5,756 bases of DNA from Pseudomonadota bacterium (GTDB lineage: Bacteria > Desulfobacterota > Syntrophia > Syntrophales > JADFWA01): the NCBI GenBank assembly GCA_030596145.1, contig JAUVKS010000132.1, positions 1-5,756 of the forward strand, read 5' to 3'. The translations under genes and the position numbers were made by a program. Below are positions 1-5,744 of the stretch, in pieces. The notes under the pieces are model-generated. The model ran no database searches and was not told the origin of the DNA. It was given only the letters and a program-made list of their open reading frames with translations. The stretch's first letter is position 1; each line of letters begins with the position of its first letter.

Positions 1-123
1 CGGCAACTGCGCATTCAGATTCAGAATGAGTTGCGCGACTTGGCTTTCAGCACTGATTCCAATGCAGAGAGCTTACAAAATTTCAAAGAACAGAACGACT
101 GGTGCTTATACGCAAAAACCTAA
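1..123 (+). CDS. Possible 3' end of an unrecognised gene (partial)
   Basis: Frame 1 is open from the window edge to a TAA at 121-123 and gives 40 residues ending ...FKEQNDWCLYAKT. The composition is hydrophilic and looks protein-like (charged and amide residues, no low complexity), and the stop falls just before a clearly AT-rich non-coding stretch, as expected for a gene end. I recognise no family from this tail. A second plus-strand frame (from position 2) is also open to about 155, so the reading frame is not proven. No rho-independent terminator directly follows. The gene start lies outside the window. Confidence 0.35.
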   Translation, partial: RQLRIQIQNELRDLAFSTDSNAESLQNFKEQNDWCLYAKT

Positions 124-227
124 CCGGAAATTACTGAATAATTTTACAATTTCTTGATTTTCTTGCTGCTGGCGGAAACATTGACCAGTAAATGAAATGA
201 TTCGCCGGATGAAAATTAGGGGGGAAA

Positions 228-243
228 TGGCACTGTCCTTGCA
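228..243 (+). promoter_or_regulatory. Candidate sigma-54 (-24/-12) promoter
   Basis: The sequence TGGCACTGTCCTTGCA matches the sigma-54 consensus TGGCACG-N4-TTGC(A/T) at every fixed position except the G after TGGCAC. The diagnostic GG (229-230) and GC (241-242) are exactly 10 bases apart. Transcription would begin near 254, reading toward the operon at 545. It is known that the Bacillus subtilis ptb-bcd-buk-lpd-bkd operon is driven by SigL (sigma-54) with the activator BkdR, so this promoter class suits a ptb/buk-type operon. An enhancer site would be expected upstream; the only dyad seen there is the short AT-rich one at 128-144, which is weak. No activator gene is visible in the window. 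Confidence 0.6.
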
Positions 244-283
244 AAGTTGACAGTCAGGTGTTGATCGTTTTACCCTTTTTGCT

Positions 284-321
284 TGTGCAGGATGTCGCCA
301 TGCCAAGGGACGTCCTGCACA
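284..321. repeat. 13-bp inverted repeat (stem-loop or dyad)
   Basis: The left arm TGTGCAGGATGTC (284-296) is complementary to the right arm GACGTCCTGCACA (309-321), with 12 Watson-Crick pairs and one G-T wobble around a 12-base loop. It would form a stable hairpin in RNA of either strand. Neither side is followed by a run of T, so it is not a typical intrinsic terminator. It lies about 30-70 bases downstream of the predicted sigma-54 start and could be a leader hairpin, a regulator-binding dyad, or a dispersed palindromic repeat. Confidence 0.7.
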
Positions 322-394
322 TAATTAATCTTGACTAAATGCTATTGAAGAGTCACTCAAAGATACAGAGATGACAATATTTGTTTATGATTTT

Positions 395-512
395 CAAATT
401 TTCGTAACAATTTAGATTTTTCACGCTGGATTCCTGCTTCCGCGGGAATGACATCCCCGTATCATACTGTTATTGTTAAATTTACCAAATACCTAAATTG
501 TTGCAAATTTTC
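395..512. mobile_element. Putative 100-bp MITE-like insertion with 9-bp target duplication
   Basis: A perfect 9-base direct repeat, CAAATTTTC, occurs at 395-403 and 504-512. Immediately inside it are inverted ends: AACAATTTAG at 406-415 and its exact reverse complement CTAAATTGTT at 493-502. The unit between the direct repeats is 100 bases (404-503), encodes no protein, and carries a hairpin at 430-449. This architecture (target-site duplication, terminal inverted repeats, short non-coding body) is that of a miniature inverted-repeat transposable element. Removing the unit and one repeat copy would restore a continuous AT-rich leader upstream of the ribosome binding site. The family is not recognised. 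Part of the match could come from the AT-rich composition, and the inverted ends start two bases and one base inside the direct repeats. Confidence 0.55.
430..449. repeat. ATTCC...GGGAAT hairpin, likely a dispersed repeat motif
   Basis: The arms ATTCCTGC (430-437) and GCGGGAAT (442-449) form an 8-bp stem (one T-G wobble) around a TTCC loop. Sequences of the type GGATTCC...CGCGGGAATGAC are widespread dispersed palindromes in proteobacterial genomes, and the Neisseria dRS3 repeat has the same ATTCC-N-GGGAAT plan. Here it lies within the putative MITE-like unit, so it may be the core of that element. There is no T-run, so it is not an intrinsic terminator. Confidence 0.6.
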
Positions 513-532
513 TAATTATGCACGTATCGGAA

Positions 533-540
533 AAGGAGGG
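533..540 (+). promoter_or_regulatory. Ribosome binding site fixing the start of the first acyltransferase gene
   Basis: AAGGAGGG is a near-perfect Shine-Dalgarno sequence that ends 4 bases before the ATG at 545. It lies downstream of the in-frame ATG at 518, which has no such site in front of it, so it rules in favour of the start at 545. Confidence 0.85.
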
Positions 541-544
541 TTCG

Positions 545-1462
545 ATGATTAGAACATTAAACGATGTTGCACGATTGGCAAAAGAAAAAGGTCCGAAAAA
601 ACTGGCCGTTCTCGCTCCTGAAGACAGTGAGTTCATGGAGGCGGTGAAAAAAAGCCGGCAGAGGGGTTATATCGAACCTGTGCTTATCGGTAACCAGAAA
701 ACGATGCAGAAAGTGGCCGATGAAGTCGAATTTGACATCAGCGACGTGGAAAAAATCTTCGAGGTGGATCGACAGATCATATCCAACCTCGGCACGGCTA
801 TGCTCTTTGCGGGCGACGTGGATATGTCAAGTAAGGGGCAGATTCCAACCTCCTTCATCTATCGTTCCATTATAAAAGAAGAATCGAAAGCAGGAACGGG
901 AAGAACAATTAGCGTGATAACGCTATGGGAAATTCCCGAACTCGATCATTTCATGGCCTTTACCGATACAGGCGCGAATATTTATCCTGACTATAAGGCC
1001 AAGGTTGCTGTTCTTAAGAATGCCATATTTCTCTTCCATGTACTTGGCTATACCAGACCAAGGATCTCTGTCCTTTCCGGCCAGAGGGAAATCGGCGGTA
1101 CCCTTGCTTCTTATGAAGATGGCAAATCGCTACAAAGAGCGGCTGCGTCAGGTGAGCTCGGCGAATGCGAGATTATTAAAGCCACGTCCTTTTCCGAGTT
1201 CTTCGTCGGTAAAGGAAATCAGCTGGTTGATTACGAAGAGATAGACATGAGAAAACTGCCCGAAATTCTCCTTGTGCCTTCACTTGATACAGGAAATATT
1301 CTCTGCAAGCTCGACTTTTTTTTGAATGTAAGCAGGCGTTCCTTAGTCATGACGTCAAAGGGACCGGTATTGATTCCTTCACGAGCTGACTTTTGTGATT
1401 CCATTATGGGTGAAATTGCCATGGGCGTTGTCGTAGCTGACAGAATAAAGGGGGTGGTTTAG
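545..1462 (+). CDS. Phosphate acetyl/butyryltransferase family protein, divergent paralogue A
   Basis: The 305-residue product has the length and layout of phosphate butyryltransferases, which convert acyl-CoA plus phosphate to acyl phosphate plus CoA in the cytoplasm. The opening MIRTLNDVARLAKEKGPKKLAV resembles the family N terminus. Conserved elements visible are Arg107 in IYRSII, the TGR at 118-120, the TDTGAN block (140-145), the DTGN at 248-251 and the Ser279-Arg280 pair, which aligns with the catalytic Ser-Arg of phosphotransacetylases (Ser309-Arg310 in the Methanosarcina enzyme). Two normally conserved segments are degenerate: the ExVNP segment reads SGQREIGGT (178-186), and the VDGPLALD-type segment is replaced around 208-222. 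It is the first gene of the operon, one base from its paralogue. The start at 545 is chosen for its ribosome binding site. The acyl substrate cannot be read from the sequence, and activity alone is uncertain. Confidence 0.85.
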   Translation: MIRTLNDVARLAKEKGPKKLAVLAPEDSEFMEAVKKSRQRGYIEPVLIGNQKTMQKVADEVEFDISDVEKIFEVDRQIISNLGTAMLFAGDVDMSSKGQIPTSFIYRSIIKEESKAGTGRTISVITLWEIPELDHFMAFTDTGANIYPDYKAKVAVLKNAIFLFHVLGYTRPRISVLSGQREIGGTLASYEDGKSLQRAAASGELGECEIIKATSFSEFFVGKGNQLVDYEEIDMRKLPEILLVPSLDTGNILCKLDFFLNVSRRSLVMTSKGPVLIPSRADFCDSIMGEIAMGVVVADRIKGVV

Positions 1463-1463
1463 G

Positions 1464-2378
1464 ATGATAGGTACATTTGAAAAAATCATAGAAACGGCGG
1501 AAAATGAAGGTGACAGAAAACGGGTCGTTGTCCCGTGGGCAAGCAGAAGAAATATGGAAATCCTTGGTAAGGCATCAGAACGCAATTTCATAATGCCGCT
1601 TTTCGTTGGCAAAGGACGAGAAATCGAAATGCTTGTAAAATCGACACCCCTTGCATCATTAAACCATGAAATTGTTGACGAGAAAGATTCCGGCCGGGCG
1701 CTTTTCAAAGCCATACAGATGATCAGGGGAAACCAGGCAGATATTTTAATGCAGGGAAACTTGCCTCATCAAATGTTCATTGATTCTATTCTGGATAGAG
1801 AAAAGGGATTGCTAAGGAACAAATTGGCAAGTTTTGTTTCCGTATTTCAATTATTTAAAAGAGACAAATTGATGTTGGTAACCGATACCTATATTAATAG
1901 TTTTCCAATCCTTGCCGAGAAACAACTGATCCTGGAAAATGCCCTCGGTCTTGCCCGAATTCTTGAAGTCGATTCACCTAAAGTCGCTGCTCTCGCTTCC
2001 ATTGAACAGGTAAACCCCAGTATTCCCTCTACCCTGGATGCATCGATCCTTTCAAAAATGTCTCAAAGGATGCAATTCGGGGACGTTATCGTTGAAGGAC
2101 CTCTCGATATCGATTGCGCCCTGGACAAGGATGCTGCCCTGAGAAAAGGAGTTAATAGCATTGTAACCGGCAACGTCGATATTTATCTGACCCCGGATAT
2201 CGAAGTAGGATATCCATTAGCCCAATTACTTGTCTTTATCGGCAAAATGCAGATGGCAGGAATACTGATGGGCACAAGCAAGCCCGTTATTTTAGATTTA
2301 CCATTTGTTTCCAACGAAAACAAGGTGACAGAGATAGCCCTGGCGGCGCTTATTTGTGAAAGGGGGAAGGGGTCATGA
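1464..2378 (+). CDS. Phosphate acetyl/butyryltransferase family protein, divergent paralogue B
   Basis: The 304-residue product belongs to the same family as the gene before it, and the TDTYIN block falls at the same residue numbers (140-145). It keeps segments that paralogue A has lost: EQVNPSIPSTLDASILSKM (181-199), VEGPLDID (210-217) and GNVDIYLTPDIEVGY (236-250). It lacks key residues that A keeps: the Ser-Arg pair is Leu279-Pro280 in ILDLPFVSN, the conserved Arg of the FLRAVL-type motif is Asp107 in FIDSIL, and TGR is RNK (118-120). By itself it is therefore a poor candidate for a standard phosphate acyltransferase. It could be a partner or regulatory subunit of A, or have another acyl-CoA role. 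It starts one base after A, with a purine-rich AAAGGGGGTGG site at 1447-1457, and its stop overlaps the kinase start in ATGA, implying coupled translation. Confidence 0.82.
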   Translation: MIGTFEKIIETAENEGDRKRVVVPWASRRNMEILGKASERNFIMPLFVGKGREIEMLVKSTPLASLNHEIVDEKDSGRALFKAIQMIRGNQADILMQGNLPHQMFIDSILDREKGLLRNKLASFVSVFQLFKRDKLMLVTDTYINSFPILAEKQLILENALGLARILEVDSPKVAALASIEQVNPSIPSTLDASILSKMSQRMQFGDVIVEGPLDIDCALDKDAALRKGVNSIVTGNVDIYLTPDIEVGYPLAQLLVFIGKMQMAGILMGTSKPVILDLPFVSNENKVTEIALAALICERGKGS

Positions 2379-3448
2379 ATAAAGAACATCGCCTGCTTGT
2401 CATCAATGTAGGCTCCACATCGACAAAGGCAGCTTTTTTCCAGGAAACCACTCCGGTTGTCAGTGGAACAATTACGTATAGTAAGGAGGAACTATCCGGG
2501 TACTCGGACTTGAGCGAGCAGCTTCCCCGAAGAGAGGAAGACTTTCTTAACTTTATGAAAAAGAATAATGTTGACCTGGAAGAAATCGATATGGTCATAA
2601 GCCGAGGAGGCCTTGGGAAGCCGGCACCTGCAGGGTCATACGAAATTAACGGACTCATGTGTAATGATCTGCTCACGGGAAAATATGGAAAACATCCCTC
2701 CGCATTGGGACCCGCAATAGCACGGGATATTTCTAAAAAATACGGCGTACAGGCCATCGTCATCGATCCGCCGAGTACGGACGAATTTCAGCCACTGGCC
2801 AGAATATCCGGCATTCCAGAGTTTGAAAGAAAAAGCGCCTTCCATGCCCTGAATCAGAAGGTAGCGGCACGAAAGGCTGCCGAGGAAATGGAGAAAAACT
2901 ATGACGATGTCAATCTTGTGGTTGCACACTTGGGTGGTGGAATCACGATTGGGGCCCATCAGAAGGACCGGGTAATTGACTGTACCCACGGACTCGGTGA
3001 AGGACCGTTTACTCCTGAAAGAGCTGGTGGTCTGGCGACTCTGGACCTAATCGAGCTTGCTTTTTCGGGAAAATTCGACAAAAAGCAAATACAGAATAGA
3101 TTAGTAGGACAGGGTGGCCTTTCAGCCTACCTCGGCACAACAGACGCCCAGAAGATCGAGGAAATGATCGACGAGAAAGATGAAAAAGCGAAAATGATCT
3201 ACGAGGCAATGGCATATCAGATAGCCAAGGATATCGGCGCCATGTCTGTTGTCCTGAAGGGAAAGGTTAATGGGGTTGTTATGACCGGTGGATTGGCATA
3301 TTCGGAAATGCTGACCGGCTGGATCAGGGAGCGGATAGATTTTATTGCCCCCGTTTTCATATATCCCGGAGAAGATGAAATGGCAGCTCTGGCAGAAGGG
3401 GCCCTGCGGGTTTTACGAGAAGAAGAACTGGTAAAAAAATACGAGTAG
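2375..3448 (+). CDS. buk: Butyrate kinase (acetate/butyrate kinase family)
   Basis: The 357-residue cytoplasmic enzyme transfers phosphate between an acyl phosphate and ADP, giving a carboxylic acid and ATP. Its length matches typical butyrate kinases. ASKHA-fold motifs are intact: the N-terminal phosphate loop INVGSTSTK (10-18), SRGGLGKPAPAGSY (76-89), the RKSAFHALNQK segment (152-162), HLGGGITIGAH (185-195), GEGPFTPERAGGL (208-220), VVMTGGLAYS (301-310) and YPGEDEMAALAEGAL (330-344). A purine-rich site at 2361-2372 precedes the ATG, which overlaps the previous stop by 4 bases. Its place after two phosphate acyltransferase-type genes points to substrate-level phosphorylation from butyryl-CoA or a related short or branched acyl-CoA. 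Branched-chain carboxylate kinases look similar, so the exact acid is not certain. Confidence 0.95.
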   Translation: MNKEHRLLVINVGSTSTKAAFFQETTPVVSGTITYSKEELSGYSDLSEQLPRREEDFLNFMKKNNVDLEEIDMVISRGGLGKPAPAGSYEINGLMCNDLLTGKYGKHPSALGPAIARDISKKYGVQAIVIDPPSTDEFQPLARISGIPEFERKSAFHALNQKVAARKAAEEMEKNYDDVNLVVAHLGGGITIGAHQKDRVIDCTHGLGEGPFTPERAGGLATLDLIELAFSGKFDKKQIQNRLVGQGGLSAYLGTTDAQKIEEMIDEKDEKAKMIYEAMAYQIAKDIGAMSVVLKGKVNGVVMTGGLAYSEMLTGWIRERIDFIAPVFIYPGEDEMAALAEGALRVLREEELVKKYE

Positions 3449-3484
3449 GATTGTAATATGGTGAAGAGCCTTTAAGAAGACAAG

Positions 3485-3601
3485 ATGATAGCAGTCGGGG
3501 CACTTATTGGCAGTAAAGTTCCAGCAATCCTGAATCTCAAGTTTGAATCAATCGATTTGATTCCGCTTGATATTGCACTTGCAACTCTCAGGAATCAGTA
3601 A
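3485..3601 (+). CDS. Possible 38-residue small ORF or gene remnant
   Basis: An ATG at 3485 opens a frame of 38 codons ending in TAA at 3599-3601, with a product that is rich in Ile, Leu and Ala, beginning MIAVGALIGSKVPAILN and ending ALATLRNQ. The translation looks more protein-like than random intergenic sequence. The ribosome binding site is poor (AAGAAGA at 3474-3480). In the same frame, a five-codon start MVKSL (3458-3472) ends in TAA just upstream, so this might be the decayed end of a larger gene. I recognise no family. It may simply be chance, and it overlaps the dyad at 3545-3563. Confidence 0.25.
   Translation: MIAVGALIGSKVPAILNLKFESIDLIPLDIALATLRNQ
3545..3563. promoter_or_regulatory. 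Perfect 7-bp dyad, candidate operator for the flavoenzyme gene
   Basis: GAATCAA (3545-3551) and TTGATTC (3557-3563) are exact inverted repeats around TCGAT, forming a 19-base dyad whose right end is 65 bases before the start codon at 3629. Size and symmetry fit a dimeric helix-turn-helix repressor site, but no known regulator consensus is recognised. A second small palindrome, TTGCA-CT-TGCAA, follows at 3573-3584. No clear -35/-10 pair was found around them, so a separate promoter for the downstream gene is suspected from the 180-base gap rather than shown. Confidence 0.4.
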
Positions 3602-3628
3602 ACATATGGATATAATAAAGAGGAGACC

Positions 3629-5578
3629 ATGTCGCAATTCCCGTTACTTTTTTCAGAAATACAAATCGGTGGTGTGACACTGAAGAACAGGATTGTTATG
3701 CCGGCCATGGCCACCAATGGTACGACGGACGGCACAGCGACTGATCGAATCATCGACTACTTCGTTGAACGTGCCAGGGGTCAAACGGGTTTGCTAATCA
3801 CGGAAGCCGCGTCAGTACACGTTCCACCGGCAGGAAAATTCGCAAATTTTCATCTCAATATATCGGAAGACCGGTTCATTCCTTCTCTGAAATGTCTGAC
3901 CGATGCTGTCCATATGTACGATACAAAGATTGCCGTTCAATTAAGCCATCTTGGAAGACAAATCCATACAGAGTTCTGGGGGACACAACCCGTGGCTCCA
4001 TCTCCCATCGCGTGCCCCGTATGCAGAGATGTCCCGAAAGAATTGACAGTTGATGAGATTGAGTCGATTGTGGAGGCCTTCGTCAAAGCCGCCCGGCGGG
4101 CCTGTGAGGCCGGTTTTGACATGGTTGAACTTCATGGCTGTCACGGATATTTAATCAGCAATTTTTTCGCGCTTCGCACAAACCAGCGGAGTGATCAGTA
4201 TGGAGGTGATGTAAAAGGGCGATCTCGATTCTGCGTGGAAATAATCCAGGGTATTAAGCGGGAACTGGGGGCATCCTTTCCCGTCATCGTAAGAATGAAC
4301 GGACATGATTATATAAAGGAGGGTGCCAACCTGAAGGAAATGCAGGAGATTGCCCCCTTACTCGAAGAAGCCGGTGCCGATGCGATCCATGTCACAGCAG
4401 GTGTCTACGGTTCCTACAAAGCAACGGTGGCACCCATGCATGAGAACCCCGGCTGTTTTGTCGATCTCGCGGAAGGCATTAAACGAGTTGTCTCTGTTCC
4501 GGTCATCGCTGTCGGAAGGATTACCGATCCATTCATGGCGGAGGACATTATACGATCAAACAAGGCAGATCTTGTTGCCATGGGAAGGGCTCTCATTGCC
4601 GATTCCGAATTGTCCCTTAAGGCAATTTCAGGTATGGCAGATGATATCTGTAAATGTACTGGGTGCAATCAGGGTTGTATCGATCAAATCAACAACAGTA
4701 TGATGACGGGAAAAACAGAAATTGTTACATGTCTGGTAAACCCTCGCGTTCTCCGGGAAAGAGAAACCGAATTATCAGTAACCGATAATCTAAAAAATGT
4801 TCTCGTTCTCGGTGGCGGACCTGCCGGTCTTGAGGCGGCACTGACAGCGGCACGAAGGGGACATAATGTCACCCTGTGGGAAAAGGAAGATGTTCTGGGC
4901 GGTCAGTTGCGACTGGCCGGTGCACCCCCGGGAAGAGAAACATTTAGAGAATATATCTTCTTTATGGAAAGACAGGTAAGAAGGACCGGAGTTAACGTAG
5001 TTCTCAATAAATCGGCAACTATAGATTCAATCTCAGAAAGTTCGCCTGATACAATCATTTATGCAATGGGCGCTATTCCGATTATTCCATCCTTTGTGAA
5101 GACCGGAAACAAGAACGTAACAACAGCATGGGAAGTCCTGGAGGGTAATATTCCGCAGGGCGAGAAGATAGTCATCCTGGGTGGCGGTTCGGTGGGCCTT
5201 GAAACCGCTCATTTTCTTGCCGATAAGGGCAAAAAAGTCACGGTACTGGAAGCAACAGGACACCTGGGCAGAGATATTGGTGCGATTGCATCGTTTTATC
5301 TGAGAAGGTTGCTGAAAGGTGCGGGTGTTAATATCCTCAGATTTGCGGAAGTCAAAAAGGTAGAAAACAATGAGGTGCTGATCTTACGCAATGAAAAAGA
5401 GGAAAGGCTCAAGAATTTAGATGCCGTCATTCTCGCTTTGGGCGCAAAATCCAATAACTCGATTGCCAGCGACATTGCAAGGATTTTTCCAGAGGTTCAT
5501 ATCATCGGGGATGCCTTAAAACCGAGGAAAGCGATAGATGCCATTGCCGAAGGGTTTGAAGCGGGGAGGAAAGTATAG
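3629..5578 (+). CDS. NADH:flavin oxidoreductase / 2,4-dienoyl-CoA reductase-like Fe-S flavoprotein
   Basis: The 649-residue product has the full architecture of FadH, BaiCD/BaiH and trimethylamine dehydrogenase relatives. Residues 1 to about 335 form an Old Yellow Enzyme FMN barrel: LKNRIVMPAM (18-27), QLSHLGRQ (104-111), the HGCHGYL block with His169, His172 and Tyr174 in the usual active-site places, and phosphate-binding AMGRALIADSEL (318-329). A 4Fe-4S site follows (Cys343, Cys346, Cys350, Cys368). FAD/NAD(P)-binding Rossmann segments lie at VLGGGPAGLEAA (393-404) and ILGGGSVGLETA (516-527). Electrons would pass NAD(P)H to FAD, Fe-S, FMN and then an activated double bond. The spacer before the last Cys is 17 residues rather than the usual 11-12. 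The start is preceded by AGAGGAGA (3619-3626). Proximity to butyrate kinase suggests an enoyl or dienoyl substrate in acyl-CoA metabolism, but this is inference; the true substrate cannot be read from the sequence. Confidence 0.93.
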   Translation: MSQFPLLFSEIQIGGVTLKNRIVMPAMATNGTTDGTATDRIIDYFVERARGQTGLLITEAASVHVPPAGKFANFHLNISEDRFIPSLKCLTDAVHMYDTKIAVQLSHLGRQIHTEFWGTQPVAPSPIACPVCRDVPKELTVDEIESIVEAFVKAARRACEAGFDMVELHGCHGYLISNFFALRTNQRSDQYGGDVKGRSRFCVEIIQGIKRELGASFPVIVRMNGHDYIKEGANLKEMQEIAPLLEEAGADAIHVTAGVYGSYKATVAPMHENPGCFVDLAEGIKRVVSVPVIAVGRITDPFMAEDIIRSNKADLVAMGRALIADSELSLKAISGMADDICKCTGCNQGCIDQINNSMMTGKTEIVTCLVNPRVLRERETELSVTDNLKNVLVLGGGPAGLEAALTAARRGHNVTLWEKEDVLGGQLRLAGAPPGRETFREYIFFMERQVRRTGVNVVLNKSATIDSISESSPDTIIYAMGAIPIIPSFVKTGNKNVTTAWEVLEGNIPQGEKIVILGGGSVGLETAHFLADKGKKVTVLEATGHLGRDIGAIASFYLRRLLKGAGVNILRFAEVKKVENNEVLILRNEKEERLKNLDAVILALGAKSNNSIASDIARIFPEVHIIGDALKPRKAIDAIAEGFEAGRKV

Positions 5579-5661
5579 CTAAGAAAGAGCATTCCCAGAA
5601 AGGATTAGTTAAAATTGAAGCTCCCCGCAACAAGGAGACTGTGTCATAATTAAGTAGTTCT

Positions 5662-5691
5662 TTGACAAAAGAATATAAGGAACAGAAGTAA
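5662..5691 (+). promoter_or_regulatory. Weak candidate promoter for the downstream gene
   Basis: A perfect -35 type hexamer TTGACA lies at 5662-5667. The matching -10 position at 17-18 bases is only GAAGTA or AAGTAA, which is poor. The site is within the 166-base gap before the gene at 5745, where a promoter is expected. Confidence 0.22.
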
Positions 5692-5700
5692 AGGTGTTAC

Positions 5701-5726
5701 AAAACTCGGGGATATGATAGAGTTTT
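5701..5726 (+). repeat. AAAACTC/GAGTTTT inverted repeat in the leader of the last gene
   Basis: AAAACTC (5701-5707) and GAGTTTT (5720-5726) are perfect 7-bp inverted arms around a 12-base spacer, followed by TCT and then the ribosome binding site. The right arm runs into five T residues, so it could be a weak attenuator-like hairpin, or an operator dyad. The stem is AT-rich and would be of modest stability. Confidence 0.4.
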
Positions 5727-5744
5727 TCTAAAAGGAGAAACACT

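Larger units (their letters stand above)
124..544. other. AT-rich intergenic region upstream of the acyltransferase/kinase operon
   Basis: This stretch of about 420 bases holds no convincing gene. It contains, in order: a short AT-rich dyad (AAATTA/TAATTT, 128-144), a sigma-54 type promoter match (228-243), a long inverted repeat (284-321), a MITE-like unit with flanking direct repeats (395-512) carrying a hairpin (430-449), and the ribosome binding site of the first operon gene (533-540). No convincing sigma-70 type -35/-10 pair was found close to the first gene. If transcription starts at the sigma-54 site, the untranslated leader would be about 290 bases and would include both the inverted repeat and the MITE-like unit. 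Confidence 0.7.

Noticed and set aside
247..275. TTGACA hexamer as a sigma-70 -35 box
   Set aside because: No acceptable -10 hexamer lies 16-18 bases downstream (TTACCC at that position).
106..306. Minus-strand 66-codon open frame
   Set aside because: It begins inside the 284-321 inverted repeat, has no ribosome binding site, crosses the sigma-54 promoter match, and its translation resembles no protein I recognise.
395..512. CRISPR or riboswitch reading of the repeated AT-rich arms
   Set aside because: There are only two copies of each repeat with no spacer series, and no known riboswitch core is recognisable; direct repeats outside inverted ends fit an insertion better.
518..544. Upstream in-frame ATG extending the first acyltransferase by nine codons (MHVSEKEGS)
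   Set aside because: The extension translates the ribosome binding site itself, has no Shine-Dalgarno site of its own, and the family N terminus begins at the ATG at 545.
1379..1714. Minus-strand 111-codon open frame
   Set aside because: It is antisense to the junction of the two acyltransferase genes, which have clear family matches on the plus strand.
2350..2989. Minus-strand open frames of 137 and 117 codons
   Set aside because: They lie antisense to the start and middle of the well-conserved butyrate kinase gene and are shadows of it.
3611..3616. Perfect TATAAT hexamer before the flavoenzyme gene
   Set aside because: It would start transcription inside the gene's own ribosome binding site, leaving almost no leader, and there is no -35 hexamer at the correct distance.
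5618..5640. Possible terminator after the flavoenzyme gene (CTCC...GGAG)
   Set aside because: The stem is only four to five pairs with a large loop and no T-run follows.
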